Below, one piece after another: positions 9,443 through 20,127 of a stretch of DNA of 34,267 nt. The translations under genes were made by a program, and so were the position numbers. Each line of letters begins with the position of its first letter. Within the stretch, counting starts at the first letter, position 1. The notes beneath the pieces are model-generated. The model had not been told where the DNA came from. It searched no databases and saw only the letters and a program-made list of their open reading frames with translations. This stretch comes from Micromonospora endophytica (GTDB taxonomy: Bacteria > Actinomycetota > Actinomycetes > Mycobacteriales > Micromonosporaceae): NCBI RefSeq assembly GCF_003236305.1, contig NZ_POTX01000035.1:1-34267 (forward strand). Reading direction: 5' to 3'.

Positions 9443-11930
9443 GCGACACCCCCGGAGTTGAGGAGCGGACCCGAACGGCCCGCCGCGTCGGCGGCGACCG
9501 GCTCGGTCGTACCGGGCGCGGAGATCCGCACCACCGCGCCGGAGGGAGCGCCCAGGCTGCGCCGCACGGTCGAGCCCGGCGAGTTGGTGGGCAGCCAGAC
9601 CACGCCGTCCGGCATCTCGGTGATCGCCGCCGGCAGGGTGAGCGCACCCCGGTCGGTGCCCACAGTCACCGGGTCACCGTCGGCGACGCCGAGCGCCTCG
9701 GCAGTGCCCTTGCCCAGCCGGACCACCGGCGGACGGGCGGTGCCACCCAGGTGCTCGTCACCGTCGGTGAGGCTGCCCAGGTCGATCAGCTGGTGCCAGG
9801 TCGCCAGGACCGCCTCGCCGGCAGCCGGCTGCGGCACCGCGGCGGGTGCCACCGACGGGGCGACCGGACGATCCGTCCGGGTCGTCGGCAGGCCACCCAG
9901 CTCACGCCGGACGCTCAGCACGTCACCGGTGCCCAGCCGCACGTCGAGCTGGGCGGCGAGCGCGTCGAGCACCCGACCGTCGGTCATCGCGGCGGTCTCC
10001 AGCACCGCGTCGAACGGACGCAGCCGACCTTCCCAGTCCAGGAAGCTGCCGGTCTTCTCGACCACCGGCGCGACCGGCAGCACGACATCCGCCCGCCGGG
10101 TCACCGCACCGGCCCGCAGCTCCAGGCTGACCAGGAACGGCACCGCGTCCAGCGCCTGTTCGGCCAGGCGCGGGTCGGCCAGGTCGGCCGGGTCGACCCC
10201 GGCCACCACCAGCGCACCGAGCTGGCCGCCGGCGGCGGCCGCCAGGATCCCGTCGGTGTCCCGGCCGGCCTGGCTCGGGATGACCCCGGCCGGAATGTCC
10301 CACGCCTCGCCCAGCTCGGCGCGGGCGGCCGGCTCGGTGACCAGACGCCCGCCGGGCAGCAGGTTGGGCAGGCAGCCGGTGTCGACCGCGCCCCTGTCGC
10401 CGGCGCGTCGCGGCACCCAGGCCAGCTTCGCCCCGGTCCGCGCGGCCACCTCGGCGGCGGCGGAGAGACCACCGGGCACGGTGGCCAGCCGCTCGCCGAC
10501 GAAGAGGATCGCGCCCTCGGCGCTGAGCGCCTCGGCCACCGTGGCGTGCTCGGCGAGCACCCCGGCCTCCTCGCCCGGCACCACCCGGGCCAGCTTGGCA
10601 CCGAGCTTCTCCAGGCCGCGGGTGGCGAACGGTGCGATCGCGTACACCTTGAGCTTGTTCTTCAGGTACGCCTTACGCAGCCGCAGGAAGAGGATCGGGC
10701 ACTCCTCCTCCGGCTCCAGGCCGACAAGCACCACAGCCGGGGCCTTCTCGACGTCGGCATAGGTGACGTCGGTGCGGCTGGCGACCGTGCTGGCCAGGAA
10801 GTCGGCCTCCTCGCGGGAGACCGGGCGGGCCCGGAAGTCGATGTCGTTGGTGTGCAGGGCCACCCGGGCGAACTTGGCGTACGCGTAGGAGTCCTCGACG
10901 GTCAGCCGGCCGCCGGTGAGCACGCCGATGCCCTGGCCACCGTCGCGGGCGGCACGCAGCCCCTCGGCGGCGACGTGCAGCGCCTCGCTCCAGGACGCCT
11001 CGCGCAGCTCGCCGGTGCGCTGGTCACGGACCAGCGGGGTGGTGAGCCGGTCGGCGGCGCGAGCGTACTGGAAGCCCCAGCGGCCCTTGTCGCAGTTCCA
11101 CTCCTCGTTGACCTGCGGGTCGTCGCCGGCCAGCCGGCGCAGCACCTTGCCCCGCCGCCAGTCGGTGCGCTGCGCGCAGCCGGCCGAGCAGTGCTCGCAG
11201 ACGCTCGGGCTGGAGACCAGGTCGAACGGGCGGGCACGGAAGCGGTACTGGGTGCCGGTGAGCGCGCCGACCGGGCAGATCTGCACGGTGTTGCCGGAGA
11301 AGTACGAGTTGAAGGGCACATCGCCCTCCTCGCCCTCCGCGCCGTACTCCTCGTCCCGGTAGATGTTGATCTCCTCGGCGGAGGAGCGGTTCATCAGGTC
11401 GATGAACTTGTCGCCGGCGATCTCCTCGGAGAACCGGGTGCAGCGCTGGCAGAGCACGCAGCGCTCCCGGTCGAGCAGCACCTGGGTGCTGATCGGCAGC
11501 GGCTTCGGGTATTCCCGCTTGTGCTCGTGGAACCGGGAGTCGGTGCGCCCGGTCGACATGGCCTGGTTCTGCAGCGGGCACTCGCCGCCCTTGTCACACA
11601 TCGGGCAGTCGAGCGGGTGGTTCACCAGCAGCAGCTCCATGATCCCCTCCTGCGCCTTCTTGGCGACCGGAGAGGTGAGCTGGGTACGCACCACCATGCC
11701 TTCGGCGACCGTCTGGGTGCAGGAGGCGACGGGCTTGCGCTGCCCCTCCACCTCGACCAGGCACTGCCGGCAGGCGCCGGCCGGGGCCAGCAGCGGGTGG
11801 TCACAGAACCGGGGGATCTCGGTCCCGATCTGCTCGGCGACGCGGATCAGCAGCGCCCCCTTGGGGGCGGTGACCTCGACGCCGTCGATGGTGAGCGTGA
11901 CCGTCTCGGTGGACTTGGCAACGTCGGTCA

Positions 11931-11931
<1 letters not shown>
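9439..11931 (-). CDS. nuoG: NADH-quinone oxidoreductase subunit G
   Basis: An 830-aa iron-sulfur subunit of the NADH-oxidising arm. Ligands can be read directly: C43, C54, C57 and C71 for the 2Fe-2S cluster N1b; H105, C109, C112 and C118 for N5; C158, C161, C164 and C219 for N4. C245, C248, C252 and C280 form a CxxCxxxCx27C pattern, the extra cluster N7 found only in some bacteria. The rest is a degenerate molybdopterin-oxidoreductase-like domain ending in a beta-barrel near residues 740-815. The TGA of nuoF overlaps its ATG by one base. Confidence 0.97.
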
Positions 11932-13243
<1,312 letters not shown>

Positions 13244-13247
<4 letters not shown>

Positions 13248-14278
13248 TGCTGAGCCCCCTTGTCGTTCGCGGAGCTGGTGGTGCTCGACTCCGCTTCCCT
13301 GAGGTTGCGCTCCTGCGCCTCGGCGTCGTCGCCGGCAGGCTTGGCGTCACCGGACGGTGCGTTGGCCGCCACCCCGGCGGCCTCCGCGGCCTGCGCGTCG
13401 CGCGGCGTGGGCGGGGCACCGTCGGTCGGGACCTTGGTGCCGGGGGCGTCCGGCACCGCGGTCTGCGCGTCCGGCTGCCGGGTCTCGGCCGTACGCACCT
13501 GCGGCGACTTGCGGTCCGGGGCCGGCACGTCAGGTGCGGTGCTGCCGGTCGGCGCGGCCTTCGCCGGGGTGGCCGGCGCCGGCTTGTCGCCGGCCTTGCC
13601 GCTGCGGATCGGCGTCTTCGGGTCGAAGCCCGGTGCCGAGATGCCGTGCTGCTGGGCCAGCCGCAGGCCACGCAGGCTCGGCTCGCCCGGCACGCCGTCG
13701 GCGACCGCTTCCGCACGCTCGTCGGCGAAGCCGGCCAACTGGACCGCCATCTCCTTGAGCGTGCAGAGCCGGGCGCCCCGGCTCGGCGTGGGTCGGCCGC
13801 CGGCGCGCAGCTCGTCGACCAGGCCCACCGCGGTCTGCGGGTCGACGCCGTCGAAGAAGTCGTAGTTGACGGTCATGACCGGGCCGTAGTCGCAGGCCGC
13901 CAGGCACTCGGCGTGCTCCAGCGTGATCTTCCCGTCGGCGGTGGTCTCGTCATGCCCGACGCCGAGGTGCTCGGTGAGGGTGTCGTAGACCTCCTGACCG
14001 CCGAGCACGTTGCACATCGTGTTGGTGCAGACGCTCACCAGCCAGTCACCGGTGGGCCGGCGCTTGTACATGGTGTAGAAGCTGGCCACCGCCCCGACCT
14101 GGGCCTTGTTCAGGCCGAGCACCTCGGCACAGAACGCCACGCCGGCCGGGGAGACGTAACCCTCCTCGGACTGCACGAGGTGCAGCAGGGGCAGCAGCGC
14201 CGAGCGGGACCGGTCGGCCGGGTAACGGGCGATGATCTCCCGCGCCCGGGCCCGCGTCTCGTCCGTGAAAACAGTCAC
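13244..14278 (-). CDS. nuoE: NADH-quinone oxidoreductase subunit E with long C-terminal tail
   Basis: A thioredoxin-like 2Fe-2S subunit (cluster N1a) that pairs with NuoF. The ligands are C84 and C89 (VCTNTMCN) and C125 and C129 (CLAACDYGP). The family domain ends near residue 160-185. The protein then runs to 344 aa with an Ala/Pro/Thr/Asp-rich, probably disordered tail containing KAAPTGS- and [13 protein letters not shown] stretches, far longer than the E. coli protein (166 aa). The tail has no motif I recognise. The GTG start overlaps the nuoD stop by 4 nt. Confidence 0.96.
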
Positions 14279-15600
14279 CGGTCACAACCTCCCATTACCG
14301 GATCCAGCGAGGCGCCACCGGCGATCACGTCGGCGATCAGGCCACCCTCGGCCATCGCCGGCAGGGCCTGGAGGTTGACGAAACTCGGCTCCCGGTAGTG
14401 CACCCGGTACGGTCGGGTGCCACCGTCGGAGACCGCGTGCACGCCCAACTCGCCCCGGGGCGACTCGATGCCGACGTACACCTGGCCCGGCGGCACCCGG
14501 AAGCCCTCCGTCACCAGCTTGAAGTGGTGGATCAGGGACTCCATCGACTGCCCCATGATCTTGGCGACGTGCTCCAGCGAGTTGCCCATGCCGTCGACGC
14601 CGATGGCCAGCTGCGCCGGCCAGGCGATCTTCTTGTCGGCCACCATCACCGGGCCGGGCTTGAGCCGGTCCAGGGCCTGCTCGACCAGCTTGAGCGACTC
14701 GCGCATCTCGGCCATCCGGACCAGGTAGCGGCCCCAGACGTCGCCGTCGCTGTGCGTCGGCACGTCGAACTCGTACGTCTCGTAGCCGCAGTACGGCATC
14801 GTCTTGCGCAGGTCCCAGGCGAGGCCGGCGGAACGCAGCACCGGCCCGGTGACGCCCAGCGCCACGCAACCGGTCACGTCGAGCACCGCGACGTTCTTCG
14901 TCCGCTCCAGCCAGATCGGCTGGCCGGAGAGGAGGTCCTCGTACTCCTTGAGCCGCTTCGGCATCATCTTCAGGAACTCGCGGATCTTGACGATCGCCTC
15001 GTCCGGCACGTCCTGGGCGACGCCGCCCGGCCGGACGTACGCGTGGTTCATCCGCAGGCCGGTGATCAGCTCGAAGATCTCCAGGATGTACTCGCGCTCC
15101 CGGAAGCCGTACAGCATGATCGAGATCGCACCCAGCTCCATGCCGGTGGTGGCCACCCAGACCAGGTGCGAGGAGATCCGGTTCAGCTCCATCATGAGCA
15201 CCCGGATGGTGTTCGCCCGCTCGGTCACGTCGTCGGTGATGCCGAGCAGCTTCTCCACGGCCAGCGAGTACGCCGTCTCGTTGAAGATCGGGGCGAGGTA
15301 GTCCATCCGGGTCACGAAGGTCGAACCCTGGACCCAGTTGCGGTACTCCAGGTTCTTCTCGATGCCGGTGTGCAGGTAGCCGATGACCGAGCGGGCCTCC
15401 CGGACCGTCTCGCCCTCCAGCTCCAGGACCAGCCGGAGCACGCCGTGCGTGGACGGGTGCTGCGGACCCATGTTGACGACGATCCGACCCTCGTTGATCG
15501 GGTCGACGCCGGAGACCACATCGTCCCAGTCCCCGCCGGTGACGGTGAAGACCCGGCCCTCGGTGGTCTCGCGCTCGGTGGCGTAATTCGAGGTGCTCAC
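14275..15600 (-). CDS. nuoD: NADH-quinone oxidoreductase subunit D
   Basis: A 441-aa subunit related to the NiFe-hydrogenase large subunit that forms the quinone-reduction chamber with NuoB and NuoH. Seen are [15 protein letters not shown] with the quinone-ligand His, [15 protein letters not shown], and the family C-terminus with [16 protein letters not shown] place the start at GTG 15600 ([12 protein letters not shown]): an AAAGG sits 8 nt upstream, and the longer open frame to 15699 would translate the intergenic repeat and overlap nuoC. The 55-nt gap to nuoC is occupied by that repeat. Confidence 0.96.
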   Translation of the reverse strand: MSTSNYATERETTEGRVFTVTGGDWDDVVSGVDPINEGRIVVNMGPQHPSTHGVLRLVLELEGETVREARSVIGYLHTGIEKNLEYRNWVQGSTFVTRMDYLAPIFNETAYSLAVEKLLGITDDVTERANTIRVLMMELNRISSHLVWVATTGMELGAISIMLYGFREREYILEIFELITGLRMNHAYVRPGGVAQDVPDEAIVKIREFLKMMPKRLKEYEDLLSGQPIWLERTKNVAVLDVTGCVALGVTGPVLRSAGLAWDLRKTMPYCGYETYEFDVPTHSDGDVWGRYLVRMAEMRESLKLVEQALDRLKPGPVMVADKKIAWPAQLAIGVDGMGNSLEHVAKIMGQSMESLIHHFKLVTEGFRVPPGQVYVGIESPRGELGVHAVSDGGTRPYRVHYREPSFVNLQALPAMAEGGLIADVIAGGASLDPVMGGCDR

Positions 15601-15603
15601 AGT

Positions 15604-15660
15604 GCCGGCCTTTCGTTCACGACTGCGGGGCTCCGCTTCGCTGCACTCCTCGCGCTCACT
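15604..15660 (-). repeat. Intergenic repeat, copy 1 (nuoC/nuoD junction)
   Basis: A 57-nt element matching 6637-6690: an identical 17-nt 5' block, a 10-nt variable centre (CAGCGAAGCG) and the 30-nt 3' block with a single C/T difference. As in the other copy, bases 3-5 are the upstream gene's stop codon (nuoC) and the 3' AAAGG is the downstream gene's ribosome binding site (nuoD, 8 nt before GTGAGC). Confidence 0.85.
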
Positions 15661-16387
15661 GATAAGACCTCCGCTTGTCGGGCGGCGGGATCTCGGCACC
15701 CTTGTACTCCACGGGCACGCCGCCGAGGGGGTAGTCCTTGCGCTGCGGGTGACCCTCCCAGTCGTCCGGCATCAGGATCCGGGTCAGCGCCGGGTGGCCG
15801 TCGAAGACGACGCCGAACATGTCGTACGTCTCCCGCTCCTGCCAGTCAGCGGTCGGATAGACCGAGGTCACGCTGGGCAGGTGCGGGTCCTCGGCGGTGA
15901 CCGCGGCCTCCAGCCGGATCCGCCGCCGGTAGGTCATCGAGGTGAGCTGGTAGACGACGTGCAGCCGGCGGGCGTCGGCACCGAGATAGTCGACGCCGGA
16001 CACCGAGGAGCAGAGCTCGAACCGCAGCGCCGGGTCGTCCCGCAGCACCTGGCAGACCTCGGCGATCCGCTCGGGGCGGATGTGCAGGGTCAGCTCGCCG
16101 CGATCCACCACCACCTGCTCGATGGCCTCACCGAAGGCCGGGTACGCCTCCTCCAGTGCGTCGTGCACCTCGTCGAAGTAGCCGCCGTACGGCCGGGGCG
16201 AGTCGGTACGCGTCGGTCGCGGCCGGACCAGGCCACCGAAGCCGGAGACGTCACCGCTGCCCTGGTTGCCGAACATGCCCCGGCCCGCCGGACTCGACGG
16301 CGGCAGCTCGGCGGGGGCGCCGCTGGTGGCCCCGGCCGGCGTGACCGGGATCGGCACGCCACCGGTGGTGGGCTTGGAGTCAGTCAC
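15656..16387 (-). CDS. nuoC: NADH-quinone oxidoreductase subunit C
   Basis: A 243-aa peripheral-arm subunit, a separate gene here rather than fused to NuoD as in E. coli. The signature is [18 protein letters not shown], followed by [20 protein letters not shown]. The first 75 residues or so are a Pro/Gly/Arg-rich extension of low complexity before the conserved domain begins near [20 protein letters not shown] chose GTG 16387 because it overlaps the nuoB stop as GTGA, the arrangement used at many junctions of this operon. The open frame continues further upstream but lies inside nuoB. The stop codon is supplied by the intergenic repeat. Confidence 0.95.
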   Translation of the reverse strand: MTDSKPTTGGVPIPVTPAGATSGAPAELPPSSPAGRGMFGNQGSGDVSGFGGLVRPRPTRTDSPRPYGGYFDEVHDALEEAYPAFGEAIEQVVVDRGELTLHIRPERIAEVCQVLRDDPALRFELCSSVSGVDYLGADARRLHVVYQLTSMTYRRRIRLEAAVTAEDPHLPSVTSVYPTADWQERETYDMFGVVFDGHPALTRILMPDDWEGHPQRKDYPLGGVPVEYKGAEIPPPDKRRSYQ

Positions 16388-17061
16388 TTGATCCCCCGGT
16401 ACGGGTGGAGGTGGTTCTGGGCCTTCATCCAGTTCTCGATCCGCAGCTGCTCCTCGCGGCCCTCGCGGACGGCCTTGGTCCACTCGGCGCGGCGGGCCTT
16501 GTCGTTGCGGTACGACGACGGCATCGAGCCGTACGGCACCACCGGCACGTCACCGCGCGCCTCGCGGGCGGCGAGCATCTTGCGCCCGTTCGGCCCGAGC
16601 GGCTCGTGGCCGATCTTCTCGCGCAGCTTGAGGATCGCGTCGATGAGCATCTCCGGCCGGGGCGGGCAGCCGGGGAGATACATGTCGACCGGAACCACGT
16701 GGTCGACACCCTGCACGATGGCGTAGTTGTTGAACATGCCGCCGCTGCTGGCACATACGCCCATCGAGAGCACCCAGCGGGGCTCGGCCATCTGGTCGTA
16801 GATCTGGCGCAGCACCGGGGCCATCTTCTGGCTCACCCGGCCGGCGACGATCATCAGGTCGGCCTGCCGGGGAGACGCCCGGAAGACCTCCATGCCCCAG
16901 CGGCCCATGTCGTAGTGCGGACCACCGGCGGCCATCATCTCGATCGCGCAGCAGGCCAGGCCGAAGGTGGCACCCCAGACCGAGGACTTGCGCGACCAGT
17001 TGACCAGCTTTTCCACCGAGGTGAGCAGGACACCGGCGGGAAGCTTCTCCTCGATACCCAT
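16384..17061 (-). CDS. nuoB: NADH-quinone oxidoreductase subunit B
   Basis: A 225-aa subunit carrying terminal cluster N2, which reduces menaquinone. The ligands are the adjacent cysteines in [10 protein letters not shown], the Cys in [13 protein letters not shown] and the Cys in LPGCPPRPE. The start is ATG 17061 ([10 protein letters not shown]), with GAAGGAAG just upstream. The longer open frame to 17133 would overlap nuoA and lacks conservation in character. The C-terminal 60 residues are hydrophilic, ending [11 protein letters not shown]. It follows nuoA after 13 nt. Confidence 0.97.
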   Translation of the reverse strand: MGIEEKLPAGVLLTSVEKLVNWSRKSSVWGATFGLACCAIEMMAAGGPHYDMGRWGMEVFRASPRQADLMIVAGRVSQKMAPVLRQIYDQMAEPRWVLSMGVCASSGGMFNNYAIVQGVDHVVPVDMYLPGCPPRPEMLIDAILKLREKIGHEPLGPNGRKMLAAREARGDVPVVPYGSMPSSYRNDKARRAEWTKAVREGREEQLRIENWMKAQNHLHPYRGIK

Positions 17062-17074
17062 TGCGCTTCCTTCC

Positions 17075-17440
17075 TCAGTCCCAGTCCAGGCCGCCGCGTC
17101 GCCACTCGTAGGCGTACGCGACGAAGACCGCACCGATGAACACCAACATGGCCACGAATCCGAACACCGGCAGGATGTCGAAGGAGACCGCCCACGGGTA
17201 CAGGAAGATCATTTCCACGTCGAAGACGATGAAGAGCATCGCCGTCAGATAGAACTTGACCGGGAACCGGCTTCCGCCGATCGGTTGCGGGCTAGGCTCG
17301 ATTCCACACTCGTAGGCTTCGAGCTTTGCCCTGTTGTAGCGACGCGGGCCGGTGAACCGGGCGGCGGCTATCGAGAACAGCGCGAAGGCCGCGGCGAGGG
17401 CGAACAGCCCGATGATGGGTACGTAAGGCGAGAGCGACAT
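17075..17440 (-). CDS. nuoA: NADH-quinone oxidoreductase subunit A
   Basis: A 121-aa, three-helix membrane subunit and first gene of the nuo operon. Diagnostic segments are [15 protein letters not shown], with the conserved Cys of the loop facing the quinone site, and [19 protein letters not shown] with the acidic FDVE. The ATG at 17440 is preceded by GGAG at suitable spacing. The operon promoter should lie in the 99 nt before it, where two TTCACA half-sites occur (17485-17501). Confidence 0.97.
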   Translation of the reverse strand: MSLSPYVPIIGLFALAAAFALFSIAAARFTGPRRYNRAKLEAYECGIEPSPQPIGGSRFPVKFYLTAMLFIVFDVEMIFLYPWAVSFDILPVFGFVAMLVFIGAVFVAYAYEWRRGGLDWD

Positions 17441-17484
17441 CTTCTTCTCCTGCTCGTCCTTCCCTGCCCTCGTTCGTTGGCGAA

Positions 17485-17501
17485 ATTCACACTATTCACA
17501 T
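17485..17501 (-). promoter_or_regulatory. Rex-like half-site direct repeat upstream of nuoA
   Basis: On the minus strand TGTGAA occurs twice, 9 nt apart (TGTGAATAGTGTGAAT), 45-61 nt before the nuoA ATG. The redox repressor Rex of Streptomyces binds TGTGAAC-N3-TTCACA and controls its nuo operon. Here the half-sites are direct, not inverted, so the assignment is only suggestive. Confidence 0.35.
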
Positions 17502-17539
17502 CCCACCCGGCGGCCGTCGGCGGGGGTCGAACTTACGCG

Positions 17540-18814
17540 CTAGACCGCTGGCGCGACCCGGGTCATCGCGTTGATCACCCGGTCCATCGCGTCACCGCCG
17601 CGCGGGTCGGTGAGGTTGGCCAGGAGCTTGAGCACGAAGCGCATGAGCGTCGGATGGGGCATGCCGTGCTTCGTCGCGACGCGCATGATCTCCGGTCGAC
17701 CGATCAGCTTCACGAAGATCCCGCCGAGCCGGTAGTAACCGCCGAACCGGGTCTTCAACTCCTGCGGGTACGCCAGCAGCGCCCGCTCCCGCTCGGCACC
17801 GGCCGGTCGTGCGAGCGCCTGCACCGCGACCTCCGCGGCCAGTTCGCCGGACTCCATCGCGTACGCGATGCCCTCGCCGTTGAACGGGTTGACCATGCCG
17901 CCGGAGTCGCCGACCAGCATGACCCCCCGGGTGTAGTGCGGCACCCGGTTGAAGCCCATCGGCAGTGCCGCGCCGAGGATCGATCCCTCGGCGTTCGTCT
18001 CGTCGGTCATCCCCCACTCCGGCGGGGTGTTGGCCAGCCAGTCGGTCAGCAGCCGCCGGTAGTTGGTCTTGCCGAAGGCCGAGGAGGAGTTGAGGATGCC
18101 GAGCCCGACATTCACCCGCCCGTCGCCGAGACCGAAGATCCAGCCGTACCCGGGCAGCAGCTCGTTGGTGCCCTTGGCCCGCAGTTCCAGCCAGGACTCC
18201 AGGTAGTCGTCGTCGTGCCGGACTTCCGAGCGGTAGTAGCGGCGCACCGCCACGCCGATCGGCCGGTCCTCCCGCTTGGCCAGTCCGAGGGCGAGCGGGA
18301 AGCGGCCCGAGACGCCGTCGGCGGCGACCACCAGCGGCGCGTGGAAGGTGACGGGGGCCTTGTCCGGGCCGTTCTCGGCCTCCACCCCGATCACCTGACC
18401 CGCGTCGTCGAGCACCGGGCCGATGACGTTGACGCCGGTGCGCAGCGTGGCGCCCGCCCCCACTGCCTGCTTCGCGAGCAGGTCGTCGAAGTCCAGCCGG
18501 GTGCGTACCAGGCCGTAGTTGGGGAAGCTGGCCAGATCGGGCCAGTCCAGCTCCAGCCGGACACCGCCGCCGATCACCCGCAGGCCACGATTGTGCAGCC
18601 AGCCGGCCTCGGGTGAGGTGTCCACACCCATCCGGATCAACTGCCGTACGGCACGCGGGGTCAGCCCGTCACCGCAGACCTTCTCCCGGGGGAACTCGGT
18701 CTTCTCCAGCAGCAACACGCGTACGCCGTGCCGGGCAAGGTGGTACGCCGTCGCCGAGCCACCGGGACCGGCGCCCACGACGATCACGTCGGCGTCGTTC
18801 TCCACCGCGGTCAT
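17540..18814 (-). CDS. Geranylgeranyl reductase family flavoprotein (possible menaquinone reductase)
   Basis: A 424-aa FAD-dependent oxidoreductase. The N-terminal dinucleotide fold has VVGAGPGGSATAYHLARHG (about 12-30), then EKVCGDGLTPRAV, and a late FAD motif LVGDSGGMVNPFNGEG followed by IAYAMESGELAAE. These mark the geranylgeranyl-reductase family, which hydrogenates isoprenoid double bonds. Next to nuo, menG and mqnC, and with a polyprenyl synthase beyond, a MenJ-like role in saturating the menaquinone side chain is the best inference. A reductase for another isoprenoid lipid is the alternative. ATG 18814 (MTAVENDADV) is chosen for the strong GGAGGAGG before it. The gene lies 99 nt upstream of nuoA on the same strand and might be co-transcribed. 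An iron-box-like site lies about 80 nt upstream. Confidence 0.88.
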   Translation of the reverse strand: MTAVENDADVIVVGAGPGGSATAYHLARHGVRVLLLEKTEFPREKVCGDGLTPRAVRQLIRMGVDTSPEAGWLHNRGLRVIGGGVRLELDWPDLASFPNYGLVRTRLDFDDLLAKQAVGAGATLRTGVNVIGPVLDDAGQVIGVEAENGPDKAPVTFHAPLVVAADGVSGRFPLALGLAKREDRPIGVAVRRYYRSEVRHDDDYLESWLELRAKGTNELLPGYGWIFGLGDGRVNVGLGILNSSSAFGKTNYRRLLTDWLANTPPEWGMTDETNAEGSILGAALPMGFNRVPHYTRGVMLVGDSGGMVNPFNGEGIAYAMESGELAAEVAVQALARPAGAERERALLAYPQELKTRFGGYYRLGGIFVKLIGRPEIMRVATKHGMPHPTLMRFVLKLLANLTDPRGGDAMDRVINAMTRVAPAV

Positions 18815-18896
18815 CCGCGCCTCCTCCCGCATGCTCGTGAAATGCTTCACAAGCCAACCGGGAGGAGTCTATGACCGACGCCATAAGCTCGCGTTG

Positions 18897-18915
18897 TTAG
18901 GACAACCTAACCTGC
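18897..18915 (-). promoter_or_regulatory. Iron-box-like (DtxR/IdeR) operator candidate
   Basis: TTAGG and CTAACCT lie at exactly the spacing of the DtxR/IdeR box TTAGGTTAGGCTAACCTAA. About 13-14 of 19 positions match, depending on strand, and the core TTAGG-ACAA-CCTAA is a perfect palindrome. It lies 82 nt before the flavoprotein reductase ATG, in its presumed promoter. Confidence 0.45.
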
Positions 18916-18935
18916 CGAACGCCCGTTCACCCGCC

Positions 18936-18994
18936 TTGATCAAGAGTTTTACGTCCAAATTCGCGCGCCCGCCCGACGCAAACTTCTTGATCGA
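18936..18994. repeat. Imperfect inverted repeat upstream of the reductase gene
   Basis: Two 20-nt arms (18936-18955 and 18975-18994) match at 16 of 20 positions when one is reverse-complemented. Each contains GATCAAGA and ends in CGTC. The spacer is 19 nt and GC-rich. The left arm also contains the 10-bp palindrome CTTGATCAAG. It lies between the 66-aa gene and the reductase, and could end the first transcript or be an interspersed element. Confidence 0.6.
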
Positions 18995-19017
18995 CAGACC
19001 TCTCCGCGTCGGCGAGG

Positions 19018-19218
19018 TCAGGGGGTCACTGCGTCCAGGCCGGCGCGGATGGTTTCGGGAAGGTGTTCGCGCAGGGTGCCACCGGCGGCCCGATCCAGGG
19101 CCGCGAGTACCTCGGACACCACCTGGCGCACGTCGGCGGGATCCGCGCCGGCCAACTCGCGGAGCTGGTCGACCAGCTCCGCGGCATCGCCGGTGGCCAC
19201 TTCCTTCGGATCCGTCAT
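19018..19218 (-). CDS. Small acidic protein of unknown function
   Basis: A 66-aa, Ala/Asp/Glu-rich, predicted all-helical protein (MTDPKEVATGDAAELVDQL at the start) with no membrane segment, Cys or recognisable motif. I do not recognise its family. It sits 46 nt after menG on the same strand and 203 nt before the reductase gene. Codon use is typical high-GC with strong third-position G/C, which supports a real gene. The ribosome binding site is weak (AGGCTGG region), so expression may depend on menG transcription. Confidence 0.6.
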   Translation of the reverse strand: MTDPKEVATGDAAELVDQLRELAGADPADVRQVVSEVLAALDRAAGGTLREHLPETIRAGLDAVTP

Positions 19219-19264
19219 GCCGGCCAGCCTACGCCGACAAACCGAACTAAATCAGTGTATCGAC

Positions 19265-19987
19265 CTAAATGGCCGATTCATCCCGGATTGCCCGGTGGAG
19301 TGCCACCACCCCGCCGGTCAGGTTGCGCCACGCCACCCGCCGCCAGCCGGCAGAGCTGATCCGGTCCGCCAGAGCGGCCTGGTCGGGCCAGGCCCGGATC
19401 GACTCGGCGAGATAGACGTACGCGTCGGGGTTGCTGGCCACGGCCCGCGCCACCGCCGGCAGCGAACGCATCAGGTACGACAGGTAGACGGTGCGGAAGG
19501 CCGGGTTGACCGGAGTGCTGAACTCGCAGACGACCAGACGGCCACCCGGCCGGGTCACCCGAGCCAGCTCCCGCAGGGCCGCGTCGGTGTCGTTGACGTT
19601 GCGCAACGCGAAAGAGATGGTCACCGCGTCGAAGCTGGCGTCAGCGAAGGGCAGCCGCAGCGCATCGCCGGCCAGCAACGGCACGTGGGGCCGGGTCCGC
19701 TTGCCGGCGTACAGCATGCCGAGCGACAGGTCCGCGCCAACCGCGTACGCCCCGGAGTGGGCAAGCTCCTCGGTGGAGACCCCGGTGCCCGCGCCCACAT
19801 CGAGCACCCGGTCACCGGGACGCAGCTCGAGCGCGGCCCGGGTGGCCCGCCGCCAGAACCGGTCCTGCCCGAAGGAGAGGACGGTGTTGGTCAGGTCGTA
19901 ACGGGCCGCGACCCCGTCGAACATCGCGGCGACCTCGTGCGGCTGCTTGTCCAGGCTGGCGCGCTGGCCCTGTGGGGTACGGCTCAC
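19265..19987 (-). CDS. menG: Demethylmenaquinone methyltransferase (UbiE/MenG family)
   Basis: A 240-aa SAM-dependent methyltransferase that converts demethylmenaquinone to menaquinone at the membrane face. The SAM-binding motif [15 protein letters not shown] lies at about 61-75. [19 protein letters not shown] and [14 protein letters not shown] are the UbiE-family signatures; the N-terminal [18 protein letters not shown] is typical as well. I place the start at GTG 19987 ([11 protein letters not shown]); a second GTG lies immediately before it. The longer open frame to 20068 would run into a perfect terminator hairpin. In mqn-pathway organisms the same enzyme usually completes the quinone, consistent with mqnC close by. 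Confidence 0.92.
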   Translation of the reverse strand: MSRTPQGQRASLDKQPHEVAAMFDGVAARYDLTNTVLSFGQDRFWRRATRAALELRPGDRVLDVGAGTGVSTEELAHSGAYAVGADLSLGMLYAGKRTRPHVPLLAGDALRLPFADASFDAVTISFALRNVNDTDAALRELARVTRPGGRLVVCEFSTPVNPAFRTVYLSYLMRSLPAVARAVASNPDAYVYLAESIRAWPDQAALADRISSAGWRRVAWRNLTGGVVALHRAIRDESAI

Positions 19988-20043
19988 CACTCCACTCTGC
20001 CAGCCCACCCTCGGTTGCCACCCGGCCAGGGTCGGCCACGACA

Positions 20044-20081
20044 CAGTGCGGGCGGGATGGTCACCCATCCCGCCCGCACTG
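20044..20081 (-). terminator. Strong hairpin after the LPXTG protein gene
   Basis: A perfect 17-bp stem (20044-20060 with 20065-20081, core GTGCGGGCGGGATGG) with a 4-nt loop, 46 nt after the surface-protein stop and 57 nt before the menG start. It has no U-tract. It should stop transcription from the surface-protein gene before menG. Confidence 0.75.
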
Positions 20082-20127
20082 CCCTGCGTTATGTGAACGG
20101 CCCGCGCGGGCCGATAGAGGACGAACC

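Noticed and set aside
15601..15699. N-terminal extension of nuoD (33 residues)
   Set aside because: It would translate the intergenic repeat and overlap nuoC. The GTG at 15600 has a well-spaced AAAGG and begins the expected protein.
19988..20068. N-terminal extension of menG
   Set aside because: It runs through a perfect 17-bp terminator hairpin and does not resemble the family N-terminus.
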